DNA of 16,636 nt from NCBI GenBank assembly GCA_902803675.1, contig CADCQZ010000140.1, positions 1 to 16,636 of the forward strand, read 5' to 3'. How positions within the stretch are numbered: position 1 is the first letter of the stretch; the number at the start of each line of letters is the position of its first letter. Shown here in pieces: positions 7,891 through 15,411 of this stretch. Origin of the DNA: an uncultured Eubacteriales bacterium (lineage in GTDB: Bacteria > Bacillota_A > Clostridia > Christensenellales > Aristaeellaceae). The notes below the pieces were generated by a model. That model ran no database searches. It worked only from the letters and a program-made list of their open reading frames with translations, and was not told the DNA's origin. Both the position numbers and the translations under genes were made by a program.

Positions 7891-8298
7891 TCACCAGCGC
7901 TTGCGGATGGTCAGGATATTGTGCCCGTTTTCCCGGCGGTAGGCCATAAAGTCCATGGACCGGCGGACCATGAAGATGCCCAGGCCCCCGAGGGCGCGCT
8001 CTTTGGCGGAAACGGTCACATCCGGTTCCGGCTCCCCCAGGGGATCGAAGGGAACGCCGCTGTCCTCGAAGGTGAGGCTCACTTCCCGCGCCGCCTTATC
8101 AGTCTCCACGCGCACGACCGCCGTGCCCGTTCGGGGCGCGTAAGCGTAGCGGGCGATGTTCCCGAACAGTTCGTCGATGGCCACATCGATCTGCATCATG
8201 ATCTTCATGGGGCAGCCCGCCGCCTCCAGAGCTTCCTCCACGAACGCCGTCACGGTGCCGATATTGGCGATACACGCCTCGATCGAAAGTTCCTTCAT
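7891..8298 (-). CDS. RsbW-like serine kinase / anti-sigma regulatory factor (GHKL ATPase)
   Basis: This 135-residue cytoplasmic protein is a single HATPase_c_2 domain. It has the N-box IDELFGNIARYAY (Glu43, Asn47), the G1 box EDSGVPFDPL (Asp79, Gly81, Pro83) and the G2 box ALGGLGIFMVRRSMD (from about 102), so ATP binding should be intact. In known partner-switching systems such kinases phosphorylate a STAS antagonist and bind a sigma factor or other effector; a SpoIIE-type phosphatase reverses the phosphorylation. Here the start ATG overlaps the phosphatase stop as ATGA, with AAGGGGGCG upstream, so the two are co-translated and surely work together. No STAS antagonist or sigma gene lies nearby. 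The target could therefore be a sigma factor elsewhere or a non-sigma partner. Confidence 0.9.
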   Translation of the reverse strand: MKELSIEACIANIGTVTAFVEEALEAAGCPMKIMMQIDVAIDELFGNIARYAYAPRTGTAVVRVETDKAAREVSLTFEDSGVPFDPLGEPEPDVTVSAKERALGGLGIFMVRRSMDFMAYRRENGHNILTIRKRW

Positions 8299-10460
8299 GA
8301 TCTCGCCCCCTTGTACTCCATGCACAGCATGGTCATATCATCGAACTGGTCCGCGTCCTTCACGAAGTCCCGTACCGCTTCACGGACACGGTGCAGCACA
8401 TCCTGCGGCGTGCCGCCCGTGCGTGCGTTGAGGGCCGAAAGCATCCGCTCCCTGCCGAAGAGTTCCTCCCGCGCGTCGGTCGCCTCGGTCACGCCGTCGG
8501 TATACAGGAAGATCCTGTCCCCCGCCTTCAGGTCCACCTGATACTCCCTGTACTTTACGGAGTCCATGCCGCCGATCACGAAGCCGTGCGTGTCCCTGAG
8601 AGTCTCGAAGGCGCCGCCCTTCCGGGCCAGGGCGGGATACTCGTGCCCCGCGTTGGCGGCGGTGAGCCGGCCCGTGGAGATCTCCAGGATGCCCAGCCAG
8701 GCCGTGACGAACATCTCCATCCGGTTATTGGAGCACAGCGCCTCGTTGGTCTTTGTCAGGATCTCGCCGGCGGAGCGGCCCAGCATGGCGCAGCTCTGCA
8801 CGATGATCTTGGTGATCATCATGAACAGCGCCGCCGGCACGCCCTTGCCGGATACGTCCGCGATCACCATGCACAGGTGATCCTCGTCGATGAGGAAGAA
8901 ATCGTAGAAGTCGCCGCCCACGTCCCTCGCCGGTTCCATCGTGGCGTAGATATCGAATTCGGGCCGGTCCGGGAACGCGGGAAAGATGCTCGGCAGCATG
9001 CTCTCCTGGATCTGGTTGGCCATGTGCAGCTCGGTGCCGATCCGCTCCTTTTCCGCGGTGATCCTGCGGACCTCGTCCACATACAGCGTGGTGCGGTGGC
9101 TCAGGTCCGCGAAGGATTCGGCCAGCACCTGGATCTCGTCCCCGGTACGGTACGCGTCCTCCATTTTGAATTCGGGATCGTCTTCCCTGAGAGAGGCGAT
9201 CTTCTCGGTCATCCTGTTCAGGGGACGGACGATCCGGCGGCCCAGGATCAGGGATGCCGCCAGAAGAAGCGCCATGAGCACGATCAGCAGCACGGTCACG
9301 GTGAGCCTGGAATGGCGCGCGCTGGCCCTGTACTCCGCGGCCGCGCCCGCCTGGATCTGTTCATAGCTGCCCCACAGGGCTTCGGAGGGCTGATCGGCCG
9401 CTTTCTGATCGAACACCGCGACAAGAGCCCAGCCCACCGTGTCAAGAGGCGCGGATGCCATATAGTAAGTCCCGTCCGAAAGGGTCACCAGGCGCGCCGG
9501 GACCGCGCCGGCAAGGGCCTCGGTCACGAAAGCCGCCAGTTCCTTTTCCTCTCCCGCGCGCAGGTCCCGCGCCCCTTCGGCCGTGACAGCGAACAGGCCG
9601 TCCTTACGGGGAGAGAAGATCACGTGGCCCGCCCGGTTGACCACGAAGAGGAAGCCGCCGTTCTCGTCGGAGGCCTCCACGCCCTGCTGCATGGCCGTCA
9701 GGAACAGATCTGAACCCACCACGGCCTCCAGGCGCCCGTCCGCGTAGACGGGCATGGCGCAGACGATACCCGTGTCGCCCGTGAAGGCATCCGTCTCCAC
9801 GTCGGTGAAGATGAGCCCGCCGGCTTCCACCGCCTGGATGTACCAGGGACGGGTCCTGGGATCGTAGGAGATCACTTTTCCGGCCTCGTCGAATTTGGCC
9901 GCGGACCGGTCGTCCGCTACCAGGAAAGCCCCTTCCGGCAGGGCGATGAAGCAGGAGTTGGTCATGTCGGATACCCCGAACAGGGAGATCATCATATCCG
10001 ACATGTTCGCGGCCAGGCCCAGGCGGTCCCCGACGGAAGCTTCGTCCGTGCCGTCCGCCAGGAACATCTGCGCGGTGACCTCCCCGTTCCTTCCGGGATC
10101 CGGCGGCGCCCAAGCCGCCCGGGGGCTGCCCGAAGGATCCGAGAAGAGCTTGCCGGCATAGTCGCCCAGCAGCTGCACCCGGGTGCCAAGAGAAGCGAAC
10201 ATGTCGTCGGCGATGAACGCCTCCAGGCCCGCCGTGCGGTCCATGCTCCCCGTGATCACCTGATCCATCACTGAGCCGGTGATGGACGTGATGCTCTCCC
10301 GCTGGCGCTGTGAGGATTCCCCCGCCAGGCGGGACAGGGTATCCGCCTGGTGCTGCGTCACCAGCATGAACGCCGCCGCCACCACGAGCATGGCGACCAG
10401 GATCAGGTTGAACACTTTATTCTCGATACCGCCGATGACCAGATTTTTGAACTTATGCAA
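8295..10460 (-). CDS. Membrane-bound sensor phosphatase: Cache-HAMP-SpoIIE (PP2C)
   Basis: This 721-residue protein should dephosphorylate a Ser/Thr-phosphorylated antagonist in response to an outside signal. In order: a transmembrane helix (about 14-36); a large extracellular double-Cache-like sensor (about 40-385) containing the typical PRTRPWY (201-207) and GTYYMASAPL; a second transmembrane helix (about 386-407); HAMP (about 408-460); a helical linker (VRRITAEKERIGTELHMANQ); and a SpoIIE/PP2C domain (about 500-716). The metal-binding acids are in place: GGDFYDFF (515-522), ADVSGKGVPAALF (534-546), FLYTDGVTEA and QFDDMTML (Asp707/Asp708). The start is TTG at 10460, with GGAGGG 6 nt upstream. 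The in-frame ATG at 10571 lies upstream of the promoter, so it cannot be used from it. It overlaps the downstream kinase by 4 bases. Confidence 0.92.
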   Translation of the reverse strand: MHKFKNLVIGGIENKVFNLILVAMLVVAAAFMLVTQHQADTLSRLAGESSQRQRESITSITGSVMDQVITGSMDRTAGLEAFIADDMFASLGTRVQLLGDYAGKLFSDPSGSPRAAWAPPDPGRNGEVTAQMFLADGTDEASVGDRLGLAANMSDMMISLFGVSDMTNSCFIALPEGAFLVADDRSAAKFDEAGKVISYDPRTRPWYIQAVEAGGLIFTDVETDAFTGDTGIVCAMPVYADGRLEAVVGSDLFLTAMQQGVEASDENGGFLFVVNRAGHVIFSPRKDGLFAVTAEGARDLRAGEEKELAAFVTEALAGAVPARLVTLSDGTYYMASAPLDTVGWALVAVFDQKAADQPSEALWGSYEQIQAGAAAEYRASARHSRLTVTVLLIVLMALLLAASLILGRRIVRPLNRMTEKIASLREDDPEFKMEDAYRTGDEIQVLAESFADLSHRTTLYVDEVRRITAEKERIGTELHMANQIQESMLPSIFPAFPDRPEFDIYATMEPARDVGGDFYDFFLIDEDHLCMVIADVSGKGVPAALFMMITKIIVQSCAMLGRSAGEILTKTNEALCSNNRMEMFVTAWLGILEISTGRLTAANAGHEYPALARKGGAFETLRDTHGFVIGGMDSVKYREYQVDLKAGDRIFLYTDGVTEATDAREELFGRERMLSALNARTGGTPQDVLHRVREAVRDFVKDADQFDDMTMLCMEYKGARS

Positions 10461-10466
10461 AAAGAT

Positions 10467-10472
10467 CCCTCC
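10467..10472 (-). promoter_or_regulatory. Ribosome-binding site that fixes a TTG start
   Basis: GGAGGG on the minus strand sits 6 nt before TTG CAT AAG TTC. Together with the promoter at 10510-10538, it decides for the TTG at 10460 as the start of the sensor phosphatase, instead of the ATG about 110 bases upstream. Confidence 0.85.
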
Positions 10473-10509
10473 GTCTTTGTTCCGCTCTCGTCCGTGTCGT
10501 CCTTTCGGT

Positions 10510-10538
10510 ATTGTACCATGCCCGGCGCGATATTTCAA
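10510..10538 (-). promoter_or_regulatory. Promoter of the phosphatase-kinase operon
   Basis: TTGAAA (10533-10538) and TACAAT (10510-10515) on the minus strand have a 17-bp spacer. Transcription should start near 10503, giving a leader of about 40 nt before the TTG codon. Confidence 0.8.
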
Positions 10539-10539
10539 C

Positions 10540-10569
10540 GAGGCGCCGGGGGCTTTATTTCGGCGCCTC
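10540..10569. repeat. Inverted repeat between divergent promoters
   Basis: GAGGCGCCG (10540-10548) and CGGCGCCTC (10561-10569) are perfect 9-bp arms separated by 12 bp. The repeat begins one base beyond the -35 of the minus-strand promoter and spans the presumed -35 region of the plus-strand promoter. Centre-to-centre spacing of the arms is 21 bp, two helical turns, as expected for a dimeric regulator that controls both genes. It is not followed by a T tract on either strand, so it does not look like a terminator. Confidence 0.5.
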
Positions 10570-10582
10570 AAAGCGGTATAAT
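10554..10582 (+). promoter_or_regulatory. Probable promoter of the PHP gene
   Basis: TATAAT at 10577-10582 is a perfect -10 box. The best -35 at 17 bp spacing, TTTATT (10554-10559), is weak, which may indicate need for an activator. The start codon follows at 10625, with AAAGGAAG 8 nt upstream. Confidence 0.6.
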
Positions 10583-10624
10583 ACGTTCACGCCCGCGATC
10601 GACGAACGAAAGGAAGCACGCCCC

Positions 10625-11428
10625 ATGCCCTACACCTACGAGACCCATCTGCACACCTGCCGGGCCAGCCTCTGCGGAAAGTCCGAAGGCAGTGAGCACG
10701 TCCGGTACTATAAAGAGCTCGGCTACACGGGCATCTTCGTGACGGATCATTTTTTCGGCGGCAATACCGCCGTGCCCCGGGACCTGCCCTGGAAGGAGCG
10801 GGTGGACTGGTTCTGCTCCGGATACGAGGAGGCCCTCATCGCCGGGCAGAAAATGGGCCTGGACGTGTTTTTCGCCTGGGAGCAGAACTATGAGGGCGAC
10901 GAATACCTGATCTACGGCCCGGACAAGGAATGGCTCCTTGAGCATCCGGACATCGAGCACTGGAGCAGGACCCGTCAGCTGGAAGAGGTCCACAAAGCCG
11001 GCGGCGCCGTGATCCAGGCCCATCCCTTCCGTTCCCGGGGCTATATCAAGACCATCCTGCTGGGCAGGGGGCTGTGCGACGGGATCGAGGCCGTCAACAC
11101 CGCCAATCTTCCCTTCAATGACGTGTATGCCCTCAGGTACGCCGAGGAGTACGGCCTGGTGACCACCGCCGGATCGGACAACCACAATTCCGCCGCGCGG
11201 CCAAAGGATAATCTTTCCGGCGTGATCCTGAACGAAAGGCTCAAGGGCCCGAAGGATTACGCGCGGATCATCCGCGAGGGCGGGCCCATCGGGCTGATCA
11301 TCCCCGAGGGATGGACGGATGTGTATCCCGCGGATGCTCCCTTCCTGGAGACCTGCTGGATCGACGAGAGCGAAGGGGGCTGCCGCCATATCCCCACCGG
11401 GCGGGACTGGCTGCACGAGGTGAACTGA
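10625..11428 (+). CDS. PHP-domain phosphoesterase
   Basis: This 267-residue cytoplasmic protein is a stand-alone PHP (polymerase and histidinol phosphatase) domain. The metal-binding set is complete: THLHT (His8, His10), VTDHFF (Asp41, His42), AWEQNYEG (Glu86), QAHPFRSRG (His133) and GSDNHNS (Asp185, His187). PHP proteins of this size hydrolyse phosphate mono- or diesters, from histidinol phosphate to nucleotides; the substrate cannot be told from the sequence. It is not HisK-like in context, since no histidine genes are nearby. The ATG at 10625 has AAAGGAAG upstream; earlier in-frame codons would lie in the promoter region. It is transcribed divergently from the sensor phosphatase and shares its intergenic inverted repeat. 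Confidence 0.88.
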   Translation: MPYTYETHLHTCRASLCGKSEGSEHVRYYKELGYTGIFVTDHFFGGNTAVPRDLPWKERVDWFCSGYEEALIAGQKMGLDVFFAWEQNYEGDEYLIYGPDKEWLLEHPDIEHWSRTRQLEEVHKAGGAVIQAHPFRSRGYIKTILLGRGLCDGIEAVNTANLPFNDVYALRYAEEYGLVTTAGSDNHNSAARPKDNLSGVILNERLKGPKDYARIIREGGPIGLIIPEGWTDVYPADAPFLETCWIDESEGGCRHIPTGRDWLHEVN

Positions 11429-11449
11429 TCCCCCGCCGGCCCCGATAAG

Positions 11450-11494
11450 AAAAAACAGGCCCCTTCGCTGATCAGATGAAAGGGCCTGTTTTTT
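11450..11494. terminator. Bidirectional terminator
   Basis: AAAAAACAGGCCC (11450-11462) and GGGCCTGTTTTTT (11482-11494) are perfect reverse complements around a 19-nt loop, which itself adds TTC/GAA pairing. Each strand ends in a run of six Ts. It separates the convergent PHP gene and the membrane-protein gene at 11522. Confidence 0.93.
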
Positions 11495-11521
11495 GATGTG
11501 CCGATCTTAAGAGACGCCCAC

Positions 11522-13180
11522 TCAGGGCGTTTCTCCCAGCGTTTCGAACAGGTATCCCGGCTCGGTGAGCCGATAGGCGGTGAAGGACTCATCCGGCGCT
11601 GTATAGAGCTTTTCGCACCGGCTGTATACCTCCCCCTTCTCGAAAGCCTTCACCGACGTGGACTGCAGGATGATGAAGGCTTTCCGCGGGGCTTTCTCCC
11701 GGTAGCTCATCAGGCTCATCCAGTCGTAGTAAGCAACGGTGCCGTCCTTCGCCACGGTGATATTGATCACGGGCAGGGCCCCGTTGGTCATCTCCGTCAC
11801 GATATTGCCGTAGCGGAACGTGGCGTAGCCCATGTCGTAGCCGCCTTCCTCTTCGAGCAGGGCGATCAGCGGGTCCAGCTTGGGCACCAGGGCCCTGTCC
11901 TGATTGGCCAGGCCCTCATGGGGCTGGGGACGGGCCTGGGGATCGACAAAATACAGCATGTTCAGTGCGCCGCTCACCGCCATCACCAGGGCCGTCAGGG
12001 CCGCCGCCAGTTTCAGGATCCGGCCGCCGTCCTTCCGGAAGAGATCGCCCGCGATCAGCGGCAGGGCCCAGACCACGTAACTGAGCACATACAGGACCGG
12101 ATGACTGACCTTGTCGATCAGGACCACCTCCAGGAGGATCACGATGAGCCCCGCGGGGAACATCGCCTTCACGATCCGGATGGGGGCATCCTCCGCGCGG
12201 GCCTCACCGGCCGGTCCCGAACGCAGGCTGTCCCGAACACTGAGGCATCCCAGCACCACCGCCGCGGTCCCGGCGAAGACGCCCATGACGGATACGAGCC
12301 CGTAGGCGGACATCATCGGCACGCTCCTTCGGAGCCCGAAATAGTGCAGGATCCCGAAGATCAGTTCCGGCACCCGGTCCGTGTTCCACATCACCTGGGA
12401 GACCGAGTAATCCCGGAACTGATAGAACTGCCTGAGGTACAGATGGAGAAGATAGCCGGCGAAGAACGCGGCCCCGGACAGGACCAGCAGCCCGAAGGGA
12501 CGCAGATCCTTCACGGTCAGGCGGTCCTTTGCGTGAAGGACGGGCAGCGTGACCGCGCACAGGGCCAGCAGCAGCGGCGCGAACGTGACGCCCGCCTGGC
12601 GCATGCTGTTCACGCCGCACAGGAAGCTCAGCGCCAGCAGCGCGGCCAGACGCAGGGCCTTTCCCGCCCGTTTCGGCGCGCAGGAGCCGTAGAGGATCTT
12701 CAGGAACAGCCCGGTCAGGAAGAACGTGCAGGCGATATTGGGGATATAGTAGCTGTGATACAGCACGATCCGGCCGTAAGCCACGGAGGTGGGCAGCAGA
12801 AGGAGCGTCCCGCCAAGATACGCCGCCGAGCGGCTGAGCCCCGCGGAGGAGCACAGATACAAAAACCCCGCCAGCAGCACCGCCTGCAGGATCACGGCGC
12901 CGACGGCATGCACCGTATGCCAGGAATCCGTCAGGGCGAACAGCGGCGCGAACACCAGCTGGTTGCTGAGGATCTTCAGGCTCGTGGAATAATACCAGTC
13001 ATCCGCGAGGAACTGACCCGTCTGCTGCAGATGGTGCGAATAGACCATCTCACCGGAGACATCGCTGTCCAGGATCACCCGCAGCGACAGGCTCGTGACC
13101 ACACAGGACACCGCGAAAGTGACCAGCATGAGCGCGAGCAGGATCTTTTCGGTTTTTGAGTGCGACAGGGTCTTCTTCAT
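11522..13180 (-). CDS. Polytopic membrane protein, GT-C glycosyltransferase-like
   Basis: This 552-residue protein has a signal-anchor helix (about 12-33), then an extracellular stretch with clustered acids (LDSDVSGEMV, 37-46), then DDWYYSTSLKILSNQLVFAPL (60-80) in the first loop. About ten further hydrophobic segments run to residue 412, and a soluble domain of about 140 residues ends the protein. The early acidic loop, the many helices and the extracellular C-terminal domain are the layout of GT-C lipid-linked-sugar glycosyltransferases. I recall similar uncharacterised membrane proteins with DWYYST-type motifs in Clostridia, but I cannot name a family. The ATG at 13180 follows GGGAGAGG at 5 nt; upstream in-frame codons run into the asnA tail. 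The gene starts 58 nt after asnA with no clear terminator between, so it is probably co-transcribed. Confidence 0.75.
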   Translation of the reverse strand: MKKTLSHSKTEKILLALMLVTFAVSCVVTSLSLRVILDSDVSGEMVYSHHLQQTGQFLADDWYYSTSLKILSNQLVFAPLFALTDSWHTVHAVGAVILQAVLLAGFLYLCSSAGLSRSAAYLGGTLLLLPTSVAYGRIVLYHSYYIPNIACTFFLTGLFLKILYGSCAPKRAGKALRLAALLALSFLCGVNSMRQAGVTFAPLLLALCAVTLPVLHAKDRLTVKDLRPFGLLVLSGAAFFAGYLLHLYLRQFYQFRDYSVSQVMWNTDRVPELIFGILHYFGLRRSVPMMSAYGLVSVMGVFAGTAAVVLGCLSVRDSLRSGPAGEARAEDAPIRIVKAMFPAGLIVILLEVVLIDKVSHPVLYVLSYVVWALPLIAGDLFRKDGGRILKLAAALTALVMAVSGALNMLYFVDPQARPQPHEGLANQDRALVPKLDPLIALLEEEGGYDMGYATFRYGNIVTEMTNGALPVINITVAKDGTVAYYDWMSLMSYREKAPRKAFIILQSTSVKAFEKGEVYSRCEKLYTAPDESFTAYRLTEPGYLFETLGETP

Positions 13181-13218
13181 GGATGCCTCTCCCGATTTTG
13201 ATCGAAAATACGCGCGGG

Positions 13219-13243
13219 TCTGATCCGTTCCGCGGGGATCAGA
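13219..13243 (-). other. Hairpin overlapping the asnA stop codon
   Basis: TCTGATCC and GGATCAGA are perfect 8-bp arms with a 9-nt loop. The asnA TGA (13239-13241) lies in the first arm on the transcript. What follows is CCCGCGCG and not a T run, so it is a poor terminator. It may instead be an attenuating or 3'-end-stabilising hairpin between asnA and the membrane-protein gene. Confidence 0.5.
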
Positions 13244-14246
13244 GCAGCTTGATGCCCGCCTCCCGGCAGGCCGTGAGGGTGCCGGCATCCCAGATGGAGG
13301 ACTGCACCTCGCCGATGTGCGCCTTGCCGAGCAGGAGCATGCACAGACGGCTCTGGCCGATGCCGCCGCCGATGGTCAGCGGCAGCTCGCCCCGGAGCAG
13401 CATCTGATGATAGGGCAGTTTTCTGCGGTCGTCGCATCCGGAGAGCGTCAGCTGCCTGTCCAGGCTGGCGGCGTCCACCCGGATGCCCATGGAGGAGATC
13501 TCCATGGCGCAGTCCAGCACCTCATGGTAAAAGAAGATATCCCCGTTCAGGTTCCAGTCGTCATAGTCCGGCGCCCGTCCGTCGTGGGGCTTGCCGGACC
13601 TGAGCGCGCCGCCGATCTTCTCGATGAACGCCGTGCCGTGCTCCTTCACGAAGGCCTTTTCACGCTCCTTGGGCGTAAGATCCGGATACCTGTCCTCCAG
13701 CTCCTGCGAGGTGATGAAGGCCACCTGCCGGCTGAGCAGCTGGCCCCCCAGCTGGGGGTAGCGGCCCCGGACGGTGAGCTGCGCGTCGCACACGCAGTTC
13801 ACGATGGCGATGACCGCCTCCCGCAGCGTATGGCTGTTGCGCAGTTCCCGGGTGATGACCTTCTCCCAGTCCCACTGGTCCACGTACACGGAGTGGAGAT
13901 TGTCCAGTTCCTCATCCCGCCGGATGGCGTTCATGTCCGTATAGATGCCCTTGCCCGGATGGATGTCATAGCGCCACAGGGCCATGCGCTTCCATTTCGC
14001 CAGGGACTGGACCACCGCCGCGTCCGTGCCGGCATAGGGGATATCAAAAGTCACCGGGCGCTCCACGCCGTTCAGATCGTCATTGAGGCCCGTGGCGGGA
14101 TCCACGAACAGCGGCGCGGAAACGCGCTTCAGATTGAGCGCGCCGGCCAGGCTGTCCTGGAACACGCGCTTGATCAGGCTGATGGAGTGCTGGGTCTCGT
14201 ACAAGCTCAGTTTCGGGCGGTAGCCCGCGGGGATCACAGTCGCCAT
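13239..14246 (-). CDS. asnA: Aspartate-ammonia ligase (asparagine synthetase A)
   Basis: It makes asparagine from aspartate, ammonia and ATP, through an aspartyl-adenylate, in the cytoplasm. The 335 residues are close to the 330 of the E. coli enzyme. Family landmarks are present in order: YETQHSISLIKRVFQDSL (16-33), GLNDDLNGVERPV (53-65), LAKWKRMAL (82-90), GKGIYTDMNAIRRDE (98-112), VYVDQWDWEK (120-129), the class II synthetase-fold region NLNGDIFFYHEVLD, and the C-terminal GGGIGQSRLCMLLLGKAHIG. The start ATG has GGGAGG 8 nt upstream; the longer in-frame start lies upstream of the promoter. It has its own promoter and is followed by a GT-C-like membrane-protein gene, an association with no obvious metabolic reason. 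No T-box-like leader is possible: only about 25 nt lie between the likely transcription start and the ATG. Confidence 0.97.
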   Translation of the reverse strand: MATVIPAGYRPKLSLYETQHSISLIKRVFQDSLAGALNLKRVSAPLFVDPATGLNDDLNGVERPVTFDIPYAGTDAAVVQSLAKWKRMALWRYDIHPGKGIYTDMNAIRRDEELDNLHSVYVDQWDWEKVITRELRNSHTLREAVIAIVNCVCDAQLTVRGRYPQLGGQLLSRQVAFITSQELEDRYPDLTPKEREKAFVKEHGTAFIEKIGGALRSGKPHDGRAPDYDDWNLNGDIFFYHEVLDCAMEISSMGIRVDAASLDRQLTLSGCDDRRKLPYHQMLLRGELPLTIGGGIGQSRLCMLLLGKAHIGEVQSSIWDAGTLTACREAGIKLL

Positions 14247-14277
14247 AAATACGCCTCCCGGAAGAAAATCAATGTTC

Positions 14278-14306
14278 ATTGTAGCTCTATCGGGCAAAGC
14301 TGTAAA
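14278..14306 (-). promoter_or_regulatory. Promoter of asnA
   Basis: TTTACA (14301-14306) and TACAAT (14278-14283) on the minus strand are 17 bp apart. The start codon is about 25 nt past the expected transcription start, with a strong ribosome site. Confidence 0.8.
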
Positions 14307-14345
14307 GTTTGATTTATGTTTTTCGCCTTTCCCGCGCGCCAAGAC

Positions 14346-14379
14346 AAAAAAACACGGGGCCGGTCCTTTCCCGGTCCCG
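14346..14379 (-). terminator. Terminator of the mreB-family gene
   Basis: On the minus strand, CGGGACCGG and CCGGCCCCG (14355-14379) form a 9-bp stem with one A/C mismatch and a 7-nt loop. TG and seven Ts follow (14346-14352). It begins 15 bases after the stop codon and ends before the asnA promoter, so asnA is a separate unit. Confidence 0.8.
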
Positions 14380-14394
14380 CGCGAAAAGTTTCCG

Positions 14395-15411
14395 TCAGCG
14401 CCGGCGGTATCCGCCGGTATACTGCCCGAACTCGCTCCAGTGCTCCAGGGTCATGGCGCAGCCGCGCGCCGCGGTGAGCTGGGGCTCCTCCGGCATCACG
14501 CAGTCCACCTTGAGGCTCCTTGAGATCTGTTCCCGCAGGGAGAAGAGCTGCCCGCCGCCGCCGGTCAGGACGATGCCGTTGTCGATGATATCCGACGCCA
14601 GCTCCGCGGGCGTCTGTTCCAGGACGCCGTGGATCTTTTCCATCAGGGCCTCGATGGGCTCCTGGAGCGCGTCCGTCACCTCGTCCGAATAGATCCTCAG
14701 GGCCTTGGGAAGGCCGGAGATCAGGTTGCGCCCGGTGACCTCCATGTACAGTTCCTCCGGCCGCTGGATGGCGGAACCGATATTGATCTTGATATCCTCC
14801 GCGGTCAGCTCGCCGATGAGCAGGTTGTGCTTGCGGCGGATATACCGCATGATCGCGTCATCGAACTGATCCCCCGCGATGCGGCAGGTCTCCCGCACGA
14901 TGCAGCGTCCCATGGAGATGACGGCGATCTCCGTCACGCCGCCGCCCACGTCCACGATCATGGATCCGAAGGCCGTGCCGATCTTCAGGTCGGAACCGAT
15001 GGCGGAGGCGATGGGCCGGTCCATGATCTGAGTGCGCCGGGCGCCGGACTCGAACAGCGCGCCGGCGATCTGCCGCCTTTCCACTTCGTTGACGCCGGCG
15101 GGCAGGGTCAGCATCACCCGCGGGCCGCTGAACAGATGCTTTCCCGTCACCCGTTTGACCAGGGTGTTGAGCATGGTGCACGCCAGGGAAAGATCTTCCG
15201 CCGTGCCGTTCTGGAGAGGACGCATGGCGATGATGTTGCCCGGCGTGCGCCCCAGCATGCGGTGGGCCTCGGCGCCCACGGCGATCACGTTGCGGCTGGT
15301 CCTGTCCACGGCGATCACAGCCGGTTCATTGAGCATCAGACCCCGGCCCTTGCCGAAGATCACGACGCTGGCTGTGCCCAGATCCACACCGATATCCACC
15401 ACTTGAGGCAT
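14395..15411 (-). CDS. mreB: MreB/Mbl-family actin-like protein with an altered catalytic residue
   Basis: This 338-residue bacterial actin would polymerise on the inner face of the membrane and guide wall synthesis. Visible motifs are phosphate-1 VDIGVDLGTAS (5-15), MRPLQNGTAEDL (63-74), the membrane-contacting loop HLFSGPRV (92-99), phosphate-2 IVDVGGGVTEIAVIS (152-166), the adenosine motif GIVLTGGGGQL (279-289) and EEPQLTAARG (308-317). The loop that reads IEEPMAAAIG in Thermotoga maritima MreB reads MDRPIASAIG here, so Arg132 replaces the catalytic Glu131. A Thr of the phosphate-2 loop is Val161. The start ATG has AAAGGAG upstream. There is no mreC or mreD beside it. It is clearly of the family; whether it is the main MreB or a specialised paralogue is open. 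Confidence 0.92.
   Translation of the reverse strand: MPQVVDIGVDLGTASVVIFGKGRGLMLNEPAVIAVDRTSRNVIAVGAEAHRMLGRTPGNIIAMRPLQNGTAEDLSLACTMLNTLVKRVTGKHLFSGPRVMLTLPAGVNEVERRQIAGALFESGARRTQIMDRPIASAIGSDLKIGTAFGSMIVDVGGGVTEIAVISMGRCIVRETCRIAGDQFDDAIMRYIRRKHNLLIGELTAEDIKINIGSAIQRPEELYMEVTGRNLISGLPKALRIYSDEVTDALQEPIEALMEKIHGVLEQTPAELASDIIDNGIVLTGGGGQLFSLREQISRSLKVDCVMPEEPQLTAARGCAMTLEHWSEFGQYTGGYRRR

Noticed and set aside
11498..13159. Plus-strand open frame of 553 codons opposite the GT-C-like gene
   Set aside because: The product is full of His, Gln, Asp and Arg with no domain I recognise. The opposite strand encodes a convincing membrane protein with a ribosome site.
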